From NCBI GenBank assembly GCA_017462505.1, contig JAFTQY010000053.1:1-17696 (forward strand): a stretch of DNA of 17,696 bases. Direction: 5' to 3'. The notes beneath the pieces were generated by a model, which ran no database searches, was not told where the DNA came from, and saw nothing but the letters and a program-made list of their open reading frames with translations. Source of the DNA: Clostridia bacterium (GTDB taxonomy: Bacteria > Bacillota_A > Clostridia > Christensenellales > Borkfalkiaceae). A program made the translations under genes and the position numbers. Below are positions 1 through 6,805 of the stretch, one piece after another. Positions within the stretch are counted from its first letter, which is position 1, and each line of letters opens with the position of its first letter.

Positions 1-152
1 CAATGACAATTTGGTCGATTGCCGCGCTTGTAAACTCGCTCGCAATGACAATTTGGTCGATTGCCGCGCTTGTAAACTCGCTCGCAATGACAATTTGGTC
101 GATTGCGCGCTTGTAAACTCGCTCGCAATGACAATTTGGTCGATTGCGCGCT
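1..152. repeat. tandem array of a 42-bp repeat, 3.6 copies
   Basis: Units run 1-42, 43-84, 85-125 (one C deleted in the GCCGCGC segment) and a partial fourth unit from 126 to about 152. Each unit starts CAATGACAATTTGGTCGATT and ends in ACTCGCTCG. Each contains an ATTGC...GCAAT dyad that could form a small hairpin across the unit junction. The junction word TCGCAATGACA recurs at 220-230 and twice in the 6806-7124 cluster, so this is a local expansion of a genome-dispersed repeat. The array starts at the window edge and may extend further left. Open frames across it simply translate the repeat and are not counted as genes. Confidence 0.9.
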
Positions 153-163
153 CAAACCAACGT

Positions 164-226
164 GGGGTATTTACACACGCGATGGGAAAGATAGTAAGAC
201 TGATTGCAAGATCATCTTGCTCGCAA
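164..226 (+). repeat. 63-bp dispersed repeat, copy 1 (inverted relative to 1640-1702)
   Basis: By hand alignment this segment matches the reverse complement of 1640-1702 without gaps at 54 of 63 positions. The best-conserved blocks are TATTTACACAC, AAGATAGTAAGACTG and GCAAGATCATCTTGC. The last block is itself a palindrome with 7-bp arms. The copy ends in TCGCAATGACA, the same terminal word as the tandem array to its left, so the two belong to one repeat family. The pair brackets dut and trmB. Confidence 0.85.
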
Positions 227-249
227 TGACAATAACGAAAAAGACATAT

Positions 250-281
250 AAAAAGCAGGGTGTAAAAGCCTTGCTTTTTTT
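250..281 (+). terminator. Rho-independent terminator of an upstream gene
   Basis: AAAAAGCAGGG (250-260) pairs with CCTTGCTTTTT (269-279) over 11 bp with one G-U pair and an 8-nt loop, followed by more T. It probably ends a plus-strand transcript entering from the left of the window. Its 3' arm contains the -35 box of the dut promoter, so terminator and promoter overlap. Confidence 0.65.
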
Positions 282-299
282 GTCGTGATTTGTTATAAT
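271..299 (+). promoter_or_regulatory. sigma-A promoter for dut-trmB
   Basis: TTGCTT at 271-276 and TATAAT at 294-299 are separated by exactly 17 bp. The -10 box is a perfect consensus and lies about 55 bp before the dut start codon. No operator is evident. Confidence 0.75.
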
Positions 300-353
300 A
301 TAACAAAATATGAGTTCTGCACGAGAGAAACGTGCGGAAAATTGGAGAAAATT

Positions 354-794
354 ATGCCTGTTATCAACGTGAAAAAATTGGACGAAAACGCCGTTTTGCC
401 TACCTATGGGTCGGAATTTTCCGCAGGGGCGGATCTGTATGCGCTCTGCGACGAGGAGATCGTGTTTGCGCCCAACGAAACGAAGTTTGTGCGTACGGGG
501 CTGGCAATGGAAAGTCCCGAGGGGTATGCGGGCTTGATCTATGCGCGCAGCGGGTTGGCTTGCAAGCGCGGGCTTGCGCCTGCTAATAAGGTCGGTGTGG
601 TCGATTCCGATTATCGCGGCGAGGTCATGGTGGCTTTGCATAACCATTCTGCGGTGGAACAAAAAATTGCGCCGAAAGAGCGTATTGCGCAGCTGGTTGT
701 CGCGCCGTTTTTGAAAGCGAGCTTTTTAGAGGCGGACGAGCTGAGCGATACCGTGCGCGGCGAAGGCGGCTTTGGCAGTACGGGCAGAAAGTAA
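354..794 (+). CDS. dut: dUTP diphosphatase (dUTPase)
   Basis: Trimeric cytosolic dUTPase that hydrolyses dUTP to dUMP and pyrophosphate, keeping uracil out of DNA and feeding dTMP synthesis. The 146-residue product has the usual family length and all five motifs in order: AGADLYA (24-30), ARSGLA (64-69), GVVDSDYRG (81-89, with the Asp and Tyr of the uracil pocket), ERIAQL (109-114) and the flexible C-terminal P-loop-like RGEGGFGSTG (135-144). The ATG at 354 is preferred over an in-frame ATG at 285 because GGAG lies 7 bp upstream and the family N-terminus aligns there; the earlier start would also precede the predicted -10 box. The gene is followed 60 bp later by trmB, probably on the same transcript. 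Confidence 0.97.
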   Translation: MPVINVKKLDENAVLPTYGSEFSAGADLYALCDEEIVFAPNETKFVRTGLAMESPEGYAGLIYARSGLACKRGLAPANKVGVVDSDYRGEVMVALHNHSAVEQKIAPKERIAQLVVAPFLKASFLEADELSDTVRGEGGFGSTGRK

Positions 795-854
795 GCGATA
801 CATGGCGCGGGATAGGCGCGGAAGATACGGAAAAACGGACGAGGAAGAACGGCT

Positions 855-1547
855 ATGTCGATGAGAATGCGGAAAAAGAGGAATTTCGAGGCACGCATGG
901 AGGCTTGCGGCGATTTGCTGTTGGCGCACGGCGCAAACGGAATTTTGAATATGAAAGAGGCGGCGGAAAATTATCGCGCGTTGTTGGATTTTAGCGCGGT
1001 TTTCGGCGCGGAACGCGCAAATTTGCCCGTGGCTTTGGAGATCGGGTGCGGTAAGGGCGGCTTTGTGATCGCTTTGGCTGAGCGGGAAAAGGACGTCAAT
1101 TATTTGGCGTTGGAAAAGATGAGCAACGTGATCTTGACCCCGATGGAAGAGGTGAAACGGTTGGGCTTGGAGAATGTGCGGTTTTTGAATATTCGCGCCG
1201 AGTGTCTGCCGTGCTATATTCCCGAAAACAGCTTGGACGTGATCTATCTGAATTTTTCTACGCCGCTGCCGAAGCTTGGGTATGCGACGCAGCGTTTGAC
1301 TCATCGGAATTTTTTGGAAGTTTATAAGCGTTTGCTGAAAAAGGGCGGTAAAATTGTGCAAAAGACGGACGATCGGGATTTTTTTGAGTTTTCGTTGGAA
1401 GAGTATAAGGCGTGCGGGTTTGATTTATCCGAGGTGACCTATGATCTGCACGAAAACGGCAATCCCGAATGGAATATCGTGACGGAATACGAGCAAAAAT
1501 GGGTGGAGCGCGGGTTGCCGATTCATCGGGTTGTGGCAACCGTTTAA
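855..1547 (+). CDS. trmB: tRNA (guanine-N7-)-methyltransferase, divergent active-site block
   Basis: Class I SAM-dependent methyltransferase expected to make m7G46 in the variable loop of tRNAs. The product is 230 residues. SAM motif I LEIGCGKGGF (61-70), NVRFLNIRAE (107-116), TDDRDFFEFS (171-180) and TEYEQKW (210-216, the TxxE motif) are as in clostridial TrmB. What is odd is residues 134-147. Family members read FSDPWPK followed by xRHxKRR, whereas here it is FSTPLPK followed by LGYATQR, so the conserved Asp, Trp, His and basic residues are lost while flanking residues are kept. The frame is intact. Start ATG at 855 has GAGGAAG 7 bp upstream. Family assignment is secure; full activity is less certain. 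Confidence 0.92.
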   Translation: MSMRMRKKRNFEARMEACGDLLLAHGANGILNMKEAAENYRALLDFSAVFGAERANLPVALEIGCGKGGFVIALAEREKDVNYLALEKMSNVILTPMEEVKRLGLENVRFLNIRAECLPCYIPENSLDVIYLNFSTPLPKLGYATQRLTHRNFLEVYKRLLKKGGKIVQKTDDRDFFEFSLEEYKACGFDLSEVTYDLHENGNPEWNIVTEYEQKWVERGLPIHRVVATV

Positions 1548-1918
1548 CGTAAGATATGCCCCGCCGCACAAACGACGGAATATCGGAAAAAGGACGATAA
1601 TTCGACGGTGCGAAATCTGTCGTATGCGGTTGACCGCACTTGCGGGCAAGATGATCTTGCAGGCAGTCTTACTATCTTGCAATTCGTGTGTGTAAATATC
1701 CCGCATGGGTATGGGTGATATATCGACCGAATAGAAAAATGGAAAAACAGAAATTGAGCCGAAAGAAATTCTGACGGTGAAATGAGTAGAAAAAGCAAAA
1801 CGAAAGGGTGGGGCTTGCCTGCTCTGACGCGGAGCGTTAAAGCCGAAACGGCGGTTTGTCGTTGGGGTTTGTTTGGGTTGTACTCTTTCGCGCGTTGGGC
1901 GGCGAAGGAGTATTTTTT
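1548..1918. other. 371-bp intergenic region with the second dispersed repeat
   Basis: No convincing gene is seen. The region holds the inverted repeat copy at 1640-1702 and otherwise unassigned sequence. A GCCGAAACGGC hairpin near 1841 lacks a T-run, so it is not called a terminator. No strong promoter for the downstream operon is visible. A weak candidate is TTGTCG (1856-1861), 17 bp, TGTACT (1879-1884), each box matching consensus at 4 of 6 positions. No TPP riboswitch core was found. Confidence 0.5.
1640..1702 (-). repeat. 63-bp dispersed repeat, copy 2
   Basis: Reverse complement of the 164-226 element, 54 of 63 positions identical by hand count and without gaps. It keeps the palindrome GCAAGATCATCTTGC. 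The TCGCAATGACA end is altered here, with CGCAAGTGCGG in its place, so this copy looks older or is truncated at that end. Confidence 0.85.
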
Positions 1919-2176
1919 ATGGAAAACAAAGAGGAAAAGCGTATTGCGGTGGTGAGTATTTTGGTGACGGATAGGGGCGTGAGCGAGCGGGTAAACGCGC
2001 TTTTGTCTGAGTACGGGGATTGGATTTTGGGTAGAATGGGCATACCGTATAAAGAAAAACAGGTGTCCGTTTTGTCCGTGGTTTTGGACGCGCCCGTGGA
2101 GCTCACGAATGCTTTGACGGGAAAGCTGGGACGGATAAACGGCGTGTCCGTAAAGGCTCTGTTTGGAAAAATTTAA
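1919..2176 (+). CDS. TM1266-family iron-only hydrogenase system regulator-like protein
   Basis: An 85-residue ACT-like/NikR-C-like small protein. The motif series YGDWILGRMGIPYKEK, VSVLSVVLDAP and ALTGKLGRINGVSVK is characteristic of the TM1266 family, often annotated as a putative iron-only hydrogenase system regulator because it co-occurs with [FeFe]-hydrogenase genes. Its biochemical role is not established as far as I know. The ATG at 1919 is chosen over an in-frame start at 1856 because AAGGAG (1905-1910) sits 8 bp upstream and family homology begins there. It is the first gene of the operon, 13 bp before the substrate-binding protein gene, so it probably senses or regulates something linked to that transporter or to redox state. 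There is no DNA-binding domain, so direct repression would need a partner. Confidence 0.85.
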   Translation: MENKEEKRIAVVSILVTDRGVSERVNALLSEYGDWILGRMGIPYKEKQVSVLSVVLDAPVELTNALTGKLGRINGVSVKALFGKI

Positions 2177-2189
2177 AGGAGAATATATA

Positions 2190-3224
2190 ATGAAAAAAGC
2201 AAAAAGTTTTGTGTGTTTTTTGGTTTGTTTGAGTACGGTCGCGGGGCTTTCGCTGGCTGGGTGTAAAAAGGACGGTATTCCTGCGGAGGAAATTACGGTG
2301 TATATGCCCGACGGTGCGCCTGCGTTGGCGCTCGCTGGGGTGATGCACGAGGATAAGGCGGACGACGGGGTGACGTACCGCGTGGTGGACGCGGCGCAGA
2401 TCGCCGCAACGACGATGAACAAGGACAAGGAACAAAACGCTGATCTTTGCGTGATGCCCGTCAATGCGGCGGCGAAATTGCACGGCGAGGGCGGGGCGTA
2501 TACCATGCTCGGCGGGGTCACGCACGGGAATTTGTATATGATCGCGAAGTCGGGCGGCGAAAGTGAGGGGTTTGCGTATACTGCGGAAAATCTGTCCTTG
2601 CTTGTCGGGAAAACGGTGGGCGTGTTGCAGATCAACAACGTGCCCGGGCTGACCTTTAAGGCGGTTTTGAACAAGTACGGTGTGGCTTGGCAGGAATTGA
2701 CGAATACGGGCAGCGCGGCGGCGGATAAGGTCAATTTGGTGGCGTTGCCTGACGCGAGCGCGGTGACGAGCATGAGCGCGGACTGTTTCGTGATTGCCGA
2801 GCCTGCGGCTACGGCGCAAGCCAGAAACGGGTTTTCGATCGTCGGGGATCTGCAATCGCTGTACGGCGGCGAAAACGGGTATCCGCAGGCGGTCTTGATC
2901 GCTAAGACGGAGCTTGTGGAAACGCGCGGGGCGTGGTTGCGGGAATTTACGCAAAAGGTGAGTGTTTCGGCGGCTTGGCTTACGACGGCAAGCGGGAACG
3001 AGATCGTGACGGCGGTAAACGCGCACATGAACGATAGCGATATGGTCAGCAGTTTAAAAGCGCCCCTTTTGACGGCGGACGTGTTGGGGCGTTGCGGGGT
3101 TCGGTTTGCGTATGCGGCGGATATTGCGGACCAAACGCAGGCGTTTTTGGGGGATCTCATCACCGTCAACGCGCAGGCGACAAAGCTGCCGACGGCGGCG
3201 TTTTTCTGGGCGTACACGCCGTAA
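2190..3224 (+). CDS. ABC transporter substrate-binding lipoprotein (NMT1/NitT-TauT type)
   Basis: A 344-residue extracellular solute receptor anchored by lipid. It has an N-terminal signal peptide with KK at residues 2-3 and lipobox LAGC, Cys25 being the predicted lipidated residue. The mature part has the type-II periplasmic-binding layout: VYMPDGAPALALA near the start, LCVMPVNAAAKLH, then VGKTVGVLQINNVPG opening the second lobe, as in NMT1/SsuA-like receptors. The ligand cannot be read from sequence; sulfonates, nitrate-like anions and thiamine precursors are all known in this superfamily. ATG at 2190 has AAAGGAG 8 bp upstream. A permease and ATPase follow directly, completing a standard importer. 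Confidence 0.88.
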   Translation: MKKAKSFVCFLVCLSTVAGLSLAGCKKDGIPAEEITVYMPDGAPALALAGVMHEDKADDGVTYRVVDAAQIAATTMNKDKEQNADLCVMPVNAAAKLHGEGGAYTMLGGVTHGNLYMIAKSGGESEGFAYTAENLSLLVGKTVGVLQINNVPGLTFKAVLNKYGVAWQELTNTGSAAADKVNLVALPDASAVTSMSADCFVIAEPAATAQARNGFSIVGDLQSLYGGENGYPQAVLIAKTELVETRGAWLREFTQKVSVSAAWLTTASGNEIVTAVNAHMNDSDMVSSLKAPLLTADVLGRCGVRFAYAADIADQTQAFLGDLITVNAQATKLPTAAFFWAYTP

Positions 3225-3252
3225 ATTGCTTGTATAAATAGGAGTGATACTT

Positions 3253-4011
3253 TTGAAAAAATTGATACTGAAAAATTGCATAAGCGCGTTGGTGGCGGTG
3301 GCGTTTTTGTTTGGCGCGTGGGTGGTTGCTTGGGCGGCGATCGGGAATGAATTGCTTGTGCCTGCGCCTTGGGATTGTCTGAACGTTTTGGGTGGACTTA
3401 TCAAAACGCGCGAGTTTTGGTCGGCGTTTTGGGCGACTTTGTCGCGCACGCTGACGGCGTTTGGGATATCCTTTGTTTTTGCGGCGGTTTTTGCGCTCGT
3501 CGCGTACACGGTGCCTACCTTTGCACGGATTTTTTCGCCGATCGTGACCGCGCTAAGAGCTTTACCCGTGCTTGCCGTATTGCTGATCTTATGGCTGATT
3601 TTGGGCGCGGGGGACGCGCCGATCGCGGTGGCGTTTTTGTCCCTGTTCCCCATGCTGTACGTGGCGGTGCTGGCGGCGCTGTCGGGGGTGGACGAGGATT
3701 TGATCGTGATGAGTCGCGTGTATAACGTGCCTTTGAAAAAGCGGATAGTTTCGTTGTATTTGCCCTCTGCCGCGCCCTACGTTTTAAAGGAATCGGGGGC
3801 GGCGCTCGCCTTTTCGTTAAAGCTCGTCGTGTCGGCGGAGGTGGTGGCGCGGACGGCGAAGAGCCTCGGCGGCATGATGTCGGACGCGAAAGCGGACGTT
3901 TGGGGCGTGCCTACGCTGTTTGCTCTGGTCGTGGCGGCGTTTTTGACGGCGGTGGTTTTGGAAACGCTTACCGCATTGATCGCGCGCGCGGTCGAAAGGA
4001 GGGTGAAATGA
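3253..4011 (+). CDS. ABC transporter permease (SsuC/TauC-like)
   Basis: A 252-residue inner-membrane subunit of the importer with about six hydrophobic helices, including ISALVAVAFLFGAWVVAWAA near the N-terminus and LRALPVLAVLLILWLILGAG in the middle. The cytoplasmic coupling loop that docks on the ATPase corresponds to GVDEDLIVMSRVYNVP through LPSAAP, the EAA-loop pattern. The start is taken as TTG at 3253 because AGGAG (3240-3244) is 8 bp upstream; a GTG at 3244 overlaps that Shine-Dalgarno and is less likely. The gap to the substrate-binding protein gene is 28 bp, and the stop overlaps the next start in an ATGA, indicating translational coupling. Confidence 0.9.
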   Translation: MKKLILKNCISALVAVAFLFGAWVVAWAAIGNELLVPAPWDCLNVLGGLIKTREFWSAFWATLSRTLTAFGISFVFAAVFALVAYTVPTFARIFSPIVTALRALPVLAVLLILWLILGAGDAPIAVAFLSLFPMLYVAVLAALSGVDEDLIVMSRVYNVPLKKRIVSLYLPSAAPYVLKESGAALAFSLKLVVSAEVVARTAKSLGGMMSDAKADVWGVPTLFALVVAAFLTAVVLETLTALIARAVERRVK

Positions 4012-4676
4012 GGCTCTGTATTTCAAAATCGTACGGAAAGCAGGTCGTTTTCGACGGCTTGGAGCTGGATATCGAAGAGGGGAAAATTTTGTGCGTGCTG
4101 GGGGAGTCGGGCGGCAGCAAGACGACGTTGCTCAATATCTTGGCGGGATTAACGGCGTATGACGGCGTGATCGACGGCGCGCCGAGCAAGGTCGGGTATA
4201 TCTTTCAAGAGCCTAGGTTGTTGCCGAATTTGACAGTGGAAGAAAATTTGCGGTACGTGGGTGGCTCGGCGGAAAAGATCGACGAACTGCTGAAAAAAAC
4301 GGAAATGACGGCGTGTAAAAACAAGAAACCGCGCGCCCTTTCGGGTGGCGAAAAACAGCGGGTCGCGTTTGCGCGGGCGTTTTTGAGCGACGGGGATATG
4401 CTGCTTTTGGACGAGCCCTTTTCGTCGTTGGATACCGCGCTGAAAATCCGTCAGGCGGAAGTGTTTGCCGCTCTTTGGAAATCGGCGCAAAAAACGGCGG
4501 TGTTCGTTACGCACGATATCGAGGACGCGTGCATGCTGGCGCACCGCGTCGTGGTACTTCGCGGCGGAAAAATCGCGCTTGATTTAGACATGGGTGAGGG
4601 GGAATTGCCTCGCCCGTACGGAAAAAGCTCTGCGCTGAAAGAAAAAATTTTGCTTTCGTTGCTTGGCGAGAAATAA
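4008..4676 (+). CDS. ABC transporter ATP-binding protein with unusual Walker A
   Basis: A 222-residue ATPase subunit of the NitT/TauT class. Visible motifs are the Walker A region GESGGSKTT (32-40), Q-loop YIFQEPRLLPNLTVEENL, signature LSGGEKQRVAFARA, Walker B MLLLDEPFSSLD and H-loop VFVTHD. All are canonical except Walker A, where the Gly just before the invariant Lys38 is Ser37 (codon AGC at 4116-4118), giving GxxxxSKT instead of GxxxxGKT. A single base change would explain it. The start at 4008 overlaps the permease stop (ATGA) and has AAAGGAGGG immediately upstream. It ends about 20 bp before the rex promoter. Family is certain; whether it hydrolyses ATP normally is open. Confidence 0.93.
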   Translation: MRLCISKSYGKQVVFDGLELDIEEGKILCVLGESGGSKTTLLNILAGLTAYDGVIDGAPSKVGYIFQEPRLLPNLTVEENLRYVGGSAEKIDELLKKTEMTACKNKKPRALSGGEKQRVAFARAFLSDGDMLLLDEPFSSLDTALKIRQAEVFAALWKSAQKTAVFVTHDIEDACMLAHRVVVLRGGKIALDLDMGEGELPRPYGKSSALKEKILLSLLGEK

Positions 4677-4694
4677 AATTTTGCGTAAAATCGC

Positions 4695-4723
4695 TTGTTT
4701 TTATCGATAATCAATGGTATAAT
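4695..4723 (+). promoter_or_regulatory. sigma-A promoter for rex, with a possible Rex-like operator
   Basis: TTGTTT (4695-4700), a 17-bp spacer and perfect TATAAT (4718-4723), about 25 bp before the rex ATG. The -35 box starts an imperfect dyad spanning 4695-4714 with TTG at one end and CAA at the other, which is reminiscent of Rex operators (TTG...CAA ends). It is two bases longer than the usual 18 and poorly symmetric inside, so autoregulation is only a possibility. Confidence 0.75.
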
Positions 4724-4748
4724 ATAGAAAAAGCAAGCGGAGTAAAGT

Positions 4749-5387
4749 ATGGAAAACGGAAAAGAGATTTCAAAAGCGACGTTGGCGCGTATGCCGTTGT
4801 ATTTGCATTTTTTGCAGGAAGAGGATTCCAAGGGGGCGCAGTATATCTCGTCCACGGTGATCGCGCAGAATATTTCGGTGTCGTCGGTGCTGGTGCGCAA
4901 GGATCTGGCTTTGGTATCGTCCGAGGCGGGACGGCCGCGCTTGGGGTTTGCGATTTCGCGGCTGATCGTCGATATTGAAAAATTTTTGGGCTATGATAAT
5001 CTGTCCGACGCGGTGATCGTCGGGGCGGGCGGCTTGGGGCGCGCGTTTTTGGGGTACGAGGGATGTAAGAGCAACGGTCTCAATATCGTTGCGGCGTTTG
5101 ATATTTCCGAAAAGCTGATCGGTACGCAGGTGATGGGCAAGGAAATTTTGCCCCTTTCCGCCTTAAAAGATTTTGTAGAAGAGCATAAGATCCGTATCGG
5201 CATTATCACCGTGCCCAAGGTGGCGGCACAGGGGGTTTTGAACCAAATGGTGGACGCGGGGATTCAGGCGATTTGGAACTTTGCGCCCGCGCCCTTGCGC
5301 GTGCCGAAGGATATCATTTTAAAGACGGAGGATCTGGCAGCGTCCTTGGCGATGCTTGCGGGGAAACTGTATAAACGGCACGATTAA
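4749..5387 (+). CDS. rex: redox-sensing transcriptional repressor Rex
   Basis: A 212-residue dimeric NADH/NAD+ sensor that represses fermentation and hydrogenase-type genes when NADH is low. The N-terminal winged helix contains KATLARMPLYLHFL and the recognition helix region SVLVRKDLALV, followed by EAGRPRLGF. The Rossmann domain starts VIVGAGGLGRAF with the dinucleotide-binding Gly pattern at 92-97 and continues to AAFD. The C-terminal helix includes EDLAASLAMLAGKLY. Length and layout are standard. The start at 4749 has GGAG about 6 bp upstream and its own promoter. Proximity to a TM1266-type gene is consistent with a local redox theme, although adjacency alone does not show regulation. Confidence 0.95.
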   Translation: MENGKEISKATLARMPLYLHFLQEEDSKGAQYISSTVIAQNISVSSVLVRKDLALVSSEAGRPRLGFAISRLIVDIEKFLGYDNLSDAVIVGAGGLGRAFLGYEGCKSNGLNIVAAFDISEKLIGTQVMGKEILPLSALKDFVEEHKIRIGIITVPKVAAQGVLNQMVDAGIQAIWNFAPAPLRVPKDIILKTEDLAASLAMLAGKLYKRHD

Positions 5388-5455
5388 GGTTTGCTTTTAT
5401 TGCGGGCGTTTTATCGTTCATCGCGATACGGTAGGCAGGATTTGAGGATTTTGGC

Positions 5456-6772
5456 ATGGATTTAAAGGCGTTTTCGGGCAAGAGAATATACGTTGCGATC
5501 AGCGGCGGGGCGGACTCCGTCGCCTTATTGCATTATTTGAAAAGCCGTGAAAACGAGTGCGGGTACGTTTTGTTTGGGGTGCATTGCGAGCATGGTATTC
5601 GCGGGGAAGAGAGCCTTGCGGATATGCGGTTTGTGCAGGAATTTTGCCAAAAGCTGGGCGTGGCGTTGGAAATTTTTACGCAGGACTGCCCTGCGCGCGC
5701 TAGGCGCGAAAAAATCAGCTTGGAAACGGCGGCGCGGCTTTTCCGAAGAGAATGCTTTGCGGCGCTGATCGATAGCAAAAAAGCCGATTATATCGCGACG
5801 GCGCACCACCAAAACGACGAGGCGGAAACGGTGCTGTTCCGTATTGCGCGCGGCGCGTCTTTGACGGGCGCGAGCGGTATGAAAGAAGCGGACGGGTGGC
5901 TGTTGCGCCCGTTCTTGGGTTGGAAAAAGTCTGAAATTTTGGATTACGTTTCGGCGCACGGGTTGGCGTTTTGCACGGACAGCACGAATGCGGACGTGGC
6001 GTTTACGCGCAATCGCTTGCGCGCGGAAATTTTACCTACTCTGGAAAACGCGGTGGACGGAGCGATTGAAAATATCGCGCGGTTTGCCGAAAAAGCCGCG
6101 GAGGACGACGGGTTATTGTACGAATACGCGCGGGAGCTAATCAGCGAAGAGGACGGCGAGGTCGGCAGGGAATATACTGTGGCGTTTTGCGATAAAAAGC
6201 CGCTGTTTTATCGGGCGTGCCTAATGGCGATCAAGGGGCTGGGCTTGGATAAGGATTATACGTCCGCACATTTGGACGGCGTGTACGCTCTGCAAAAGAG
6301 CGAGCGGGGCGCGCGTTGCGATCTGCCTAAGGGGATCGAGGCTGTCAAGAGAGAAACGGGGATTGTGTTCCACGTGAAAACGCCCGTATCCGCATGCGAA
6401 AAGCCCGCGCCGAAAAAAATTGACTGTAACGGGTTTGACGGGGGACGGTACGAGGTTATCCTGTCTAAAACGCCGATGGAAGAGGACGGGGCTTGGCGGG
6501 TTTTGCGCGTGGACGGCGATAAAATTCCGCCGTCGGCGGTGTTCCGTTTTCGTCAAGACGGGGATTTTATTGTGCGGTTCGGCGGCGGCAGAAAGAGTTT
6601 GAAAAAGTTCTTCAACGAAGAAAAAACGCCCGTTGCCGAGCGGGAATATCTGCCTTTGATCGGAGAGCCAAGCGGCGAGGTGTACGCCGTTTGCGGGGTG
6701 GAGATTTCCGAGCGGGTCAAGGTGGACGAAAACACCGAAAATCAGTTGTATATCAAAATTGTAAAAAAATAA
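5456..6772 (+). CDS. tilS: tRNA(Ile)-lysidine synthetase
   Basis: Attaches lysine to C34 of tRNA-Ile2 (anticodon CAU) using ATP, switching it from Met to Ile decoding; an essential cytosolic enzyme. The 438-residue product has the PP-loop SGGADS (16-21), the family block ATAHHQNDEAETVLFRIARG, RPFLGWKKSEI, and FCTDSTNADVAFTRNRLR, followed by the middle and C-terminal TilS domains (KKFFNEEKTPVAER near the end). Start ATG at 5456 has GAGG 8 bp upstream. It lies 68 bp after rex. The hpt and ftsH genes that commonly follow tilS in Firmicutes are absent; a terminator and a repeat cluster follow instead. Confidence 0.96.
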   Translation: MDLKAFSGKRIYVAISGGADSVALLHYLKSRENECGYVLFGVHCEHGIRGEESLADMRFVQEFCQKLGVALEIFTQDCPARARREKISLETAARLFRRECFAALIDSKKADYIATAHHQNDEAETVLFRIARGASLTGASGMKEADGWLLRPFLGWKKSEILDYVSAHGLAFCTDSTNADVAFTRNRLRAEILPTLENAVDGAIENIARFAEKAAEDDGLLYEYARELISEEDGEVGREYTVAFCDKKPLFYRACLMAIKGLGLDKDYTSAHLDGVYALQKSERGARCDLPKGIEAVKRETGIVFHVKTPVSACEKPAPKKIDCNGFDGGRYEVILSKTPMEEDGAWRVLRVDGDKIPPSAVFRFRQDGDFIVRFGGGRKSLKKFFNEEKTPVAEREYLPLIGEPSGEVYAVCGVEISERVKVDENTENQLYIKIVKK

Positions 6773-6804
6773 AAACGGCGGTCGAGAAGATCGCTGTTTT
6801 TTTT
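6771..6804 (+). terminator. Rho-independent terminator of tilS
   Basis: AAAAACGGCGGTC (6771-6783) pairs with GATCGCTGTTTTT (6789-6801) over 13 bp with two G-U pairs and loop GAGAA, then a run of T to 6804. It begins inside the tilS stop codon. Confidence 0.9.
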
Positions 6805-6805
6805 G

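Noticed and set aside
1..152. CRISPR array
   Set aside because: Units are continuous 42-bp tandem copies with no variable spacers, and no cas gene is in the window.
1703..1918. TPP or other riboswitch ahead of the ABC importer operon
   Set aside because: No CTGAGA plus ACCTGA-type TPP core or other aptamer core I know is found, so thiamine-precursor import is not supported by this.
1544..3217. Long minus-strand open frame (557 codons) opposite the TM1266 and binding-protein genes
   Set aside because: The plus strand has RBS, signal peptide and family motifs; the antisense translation is low-complexity and crosses intergenic sequence. It arises from GC-rich codon bias.
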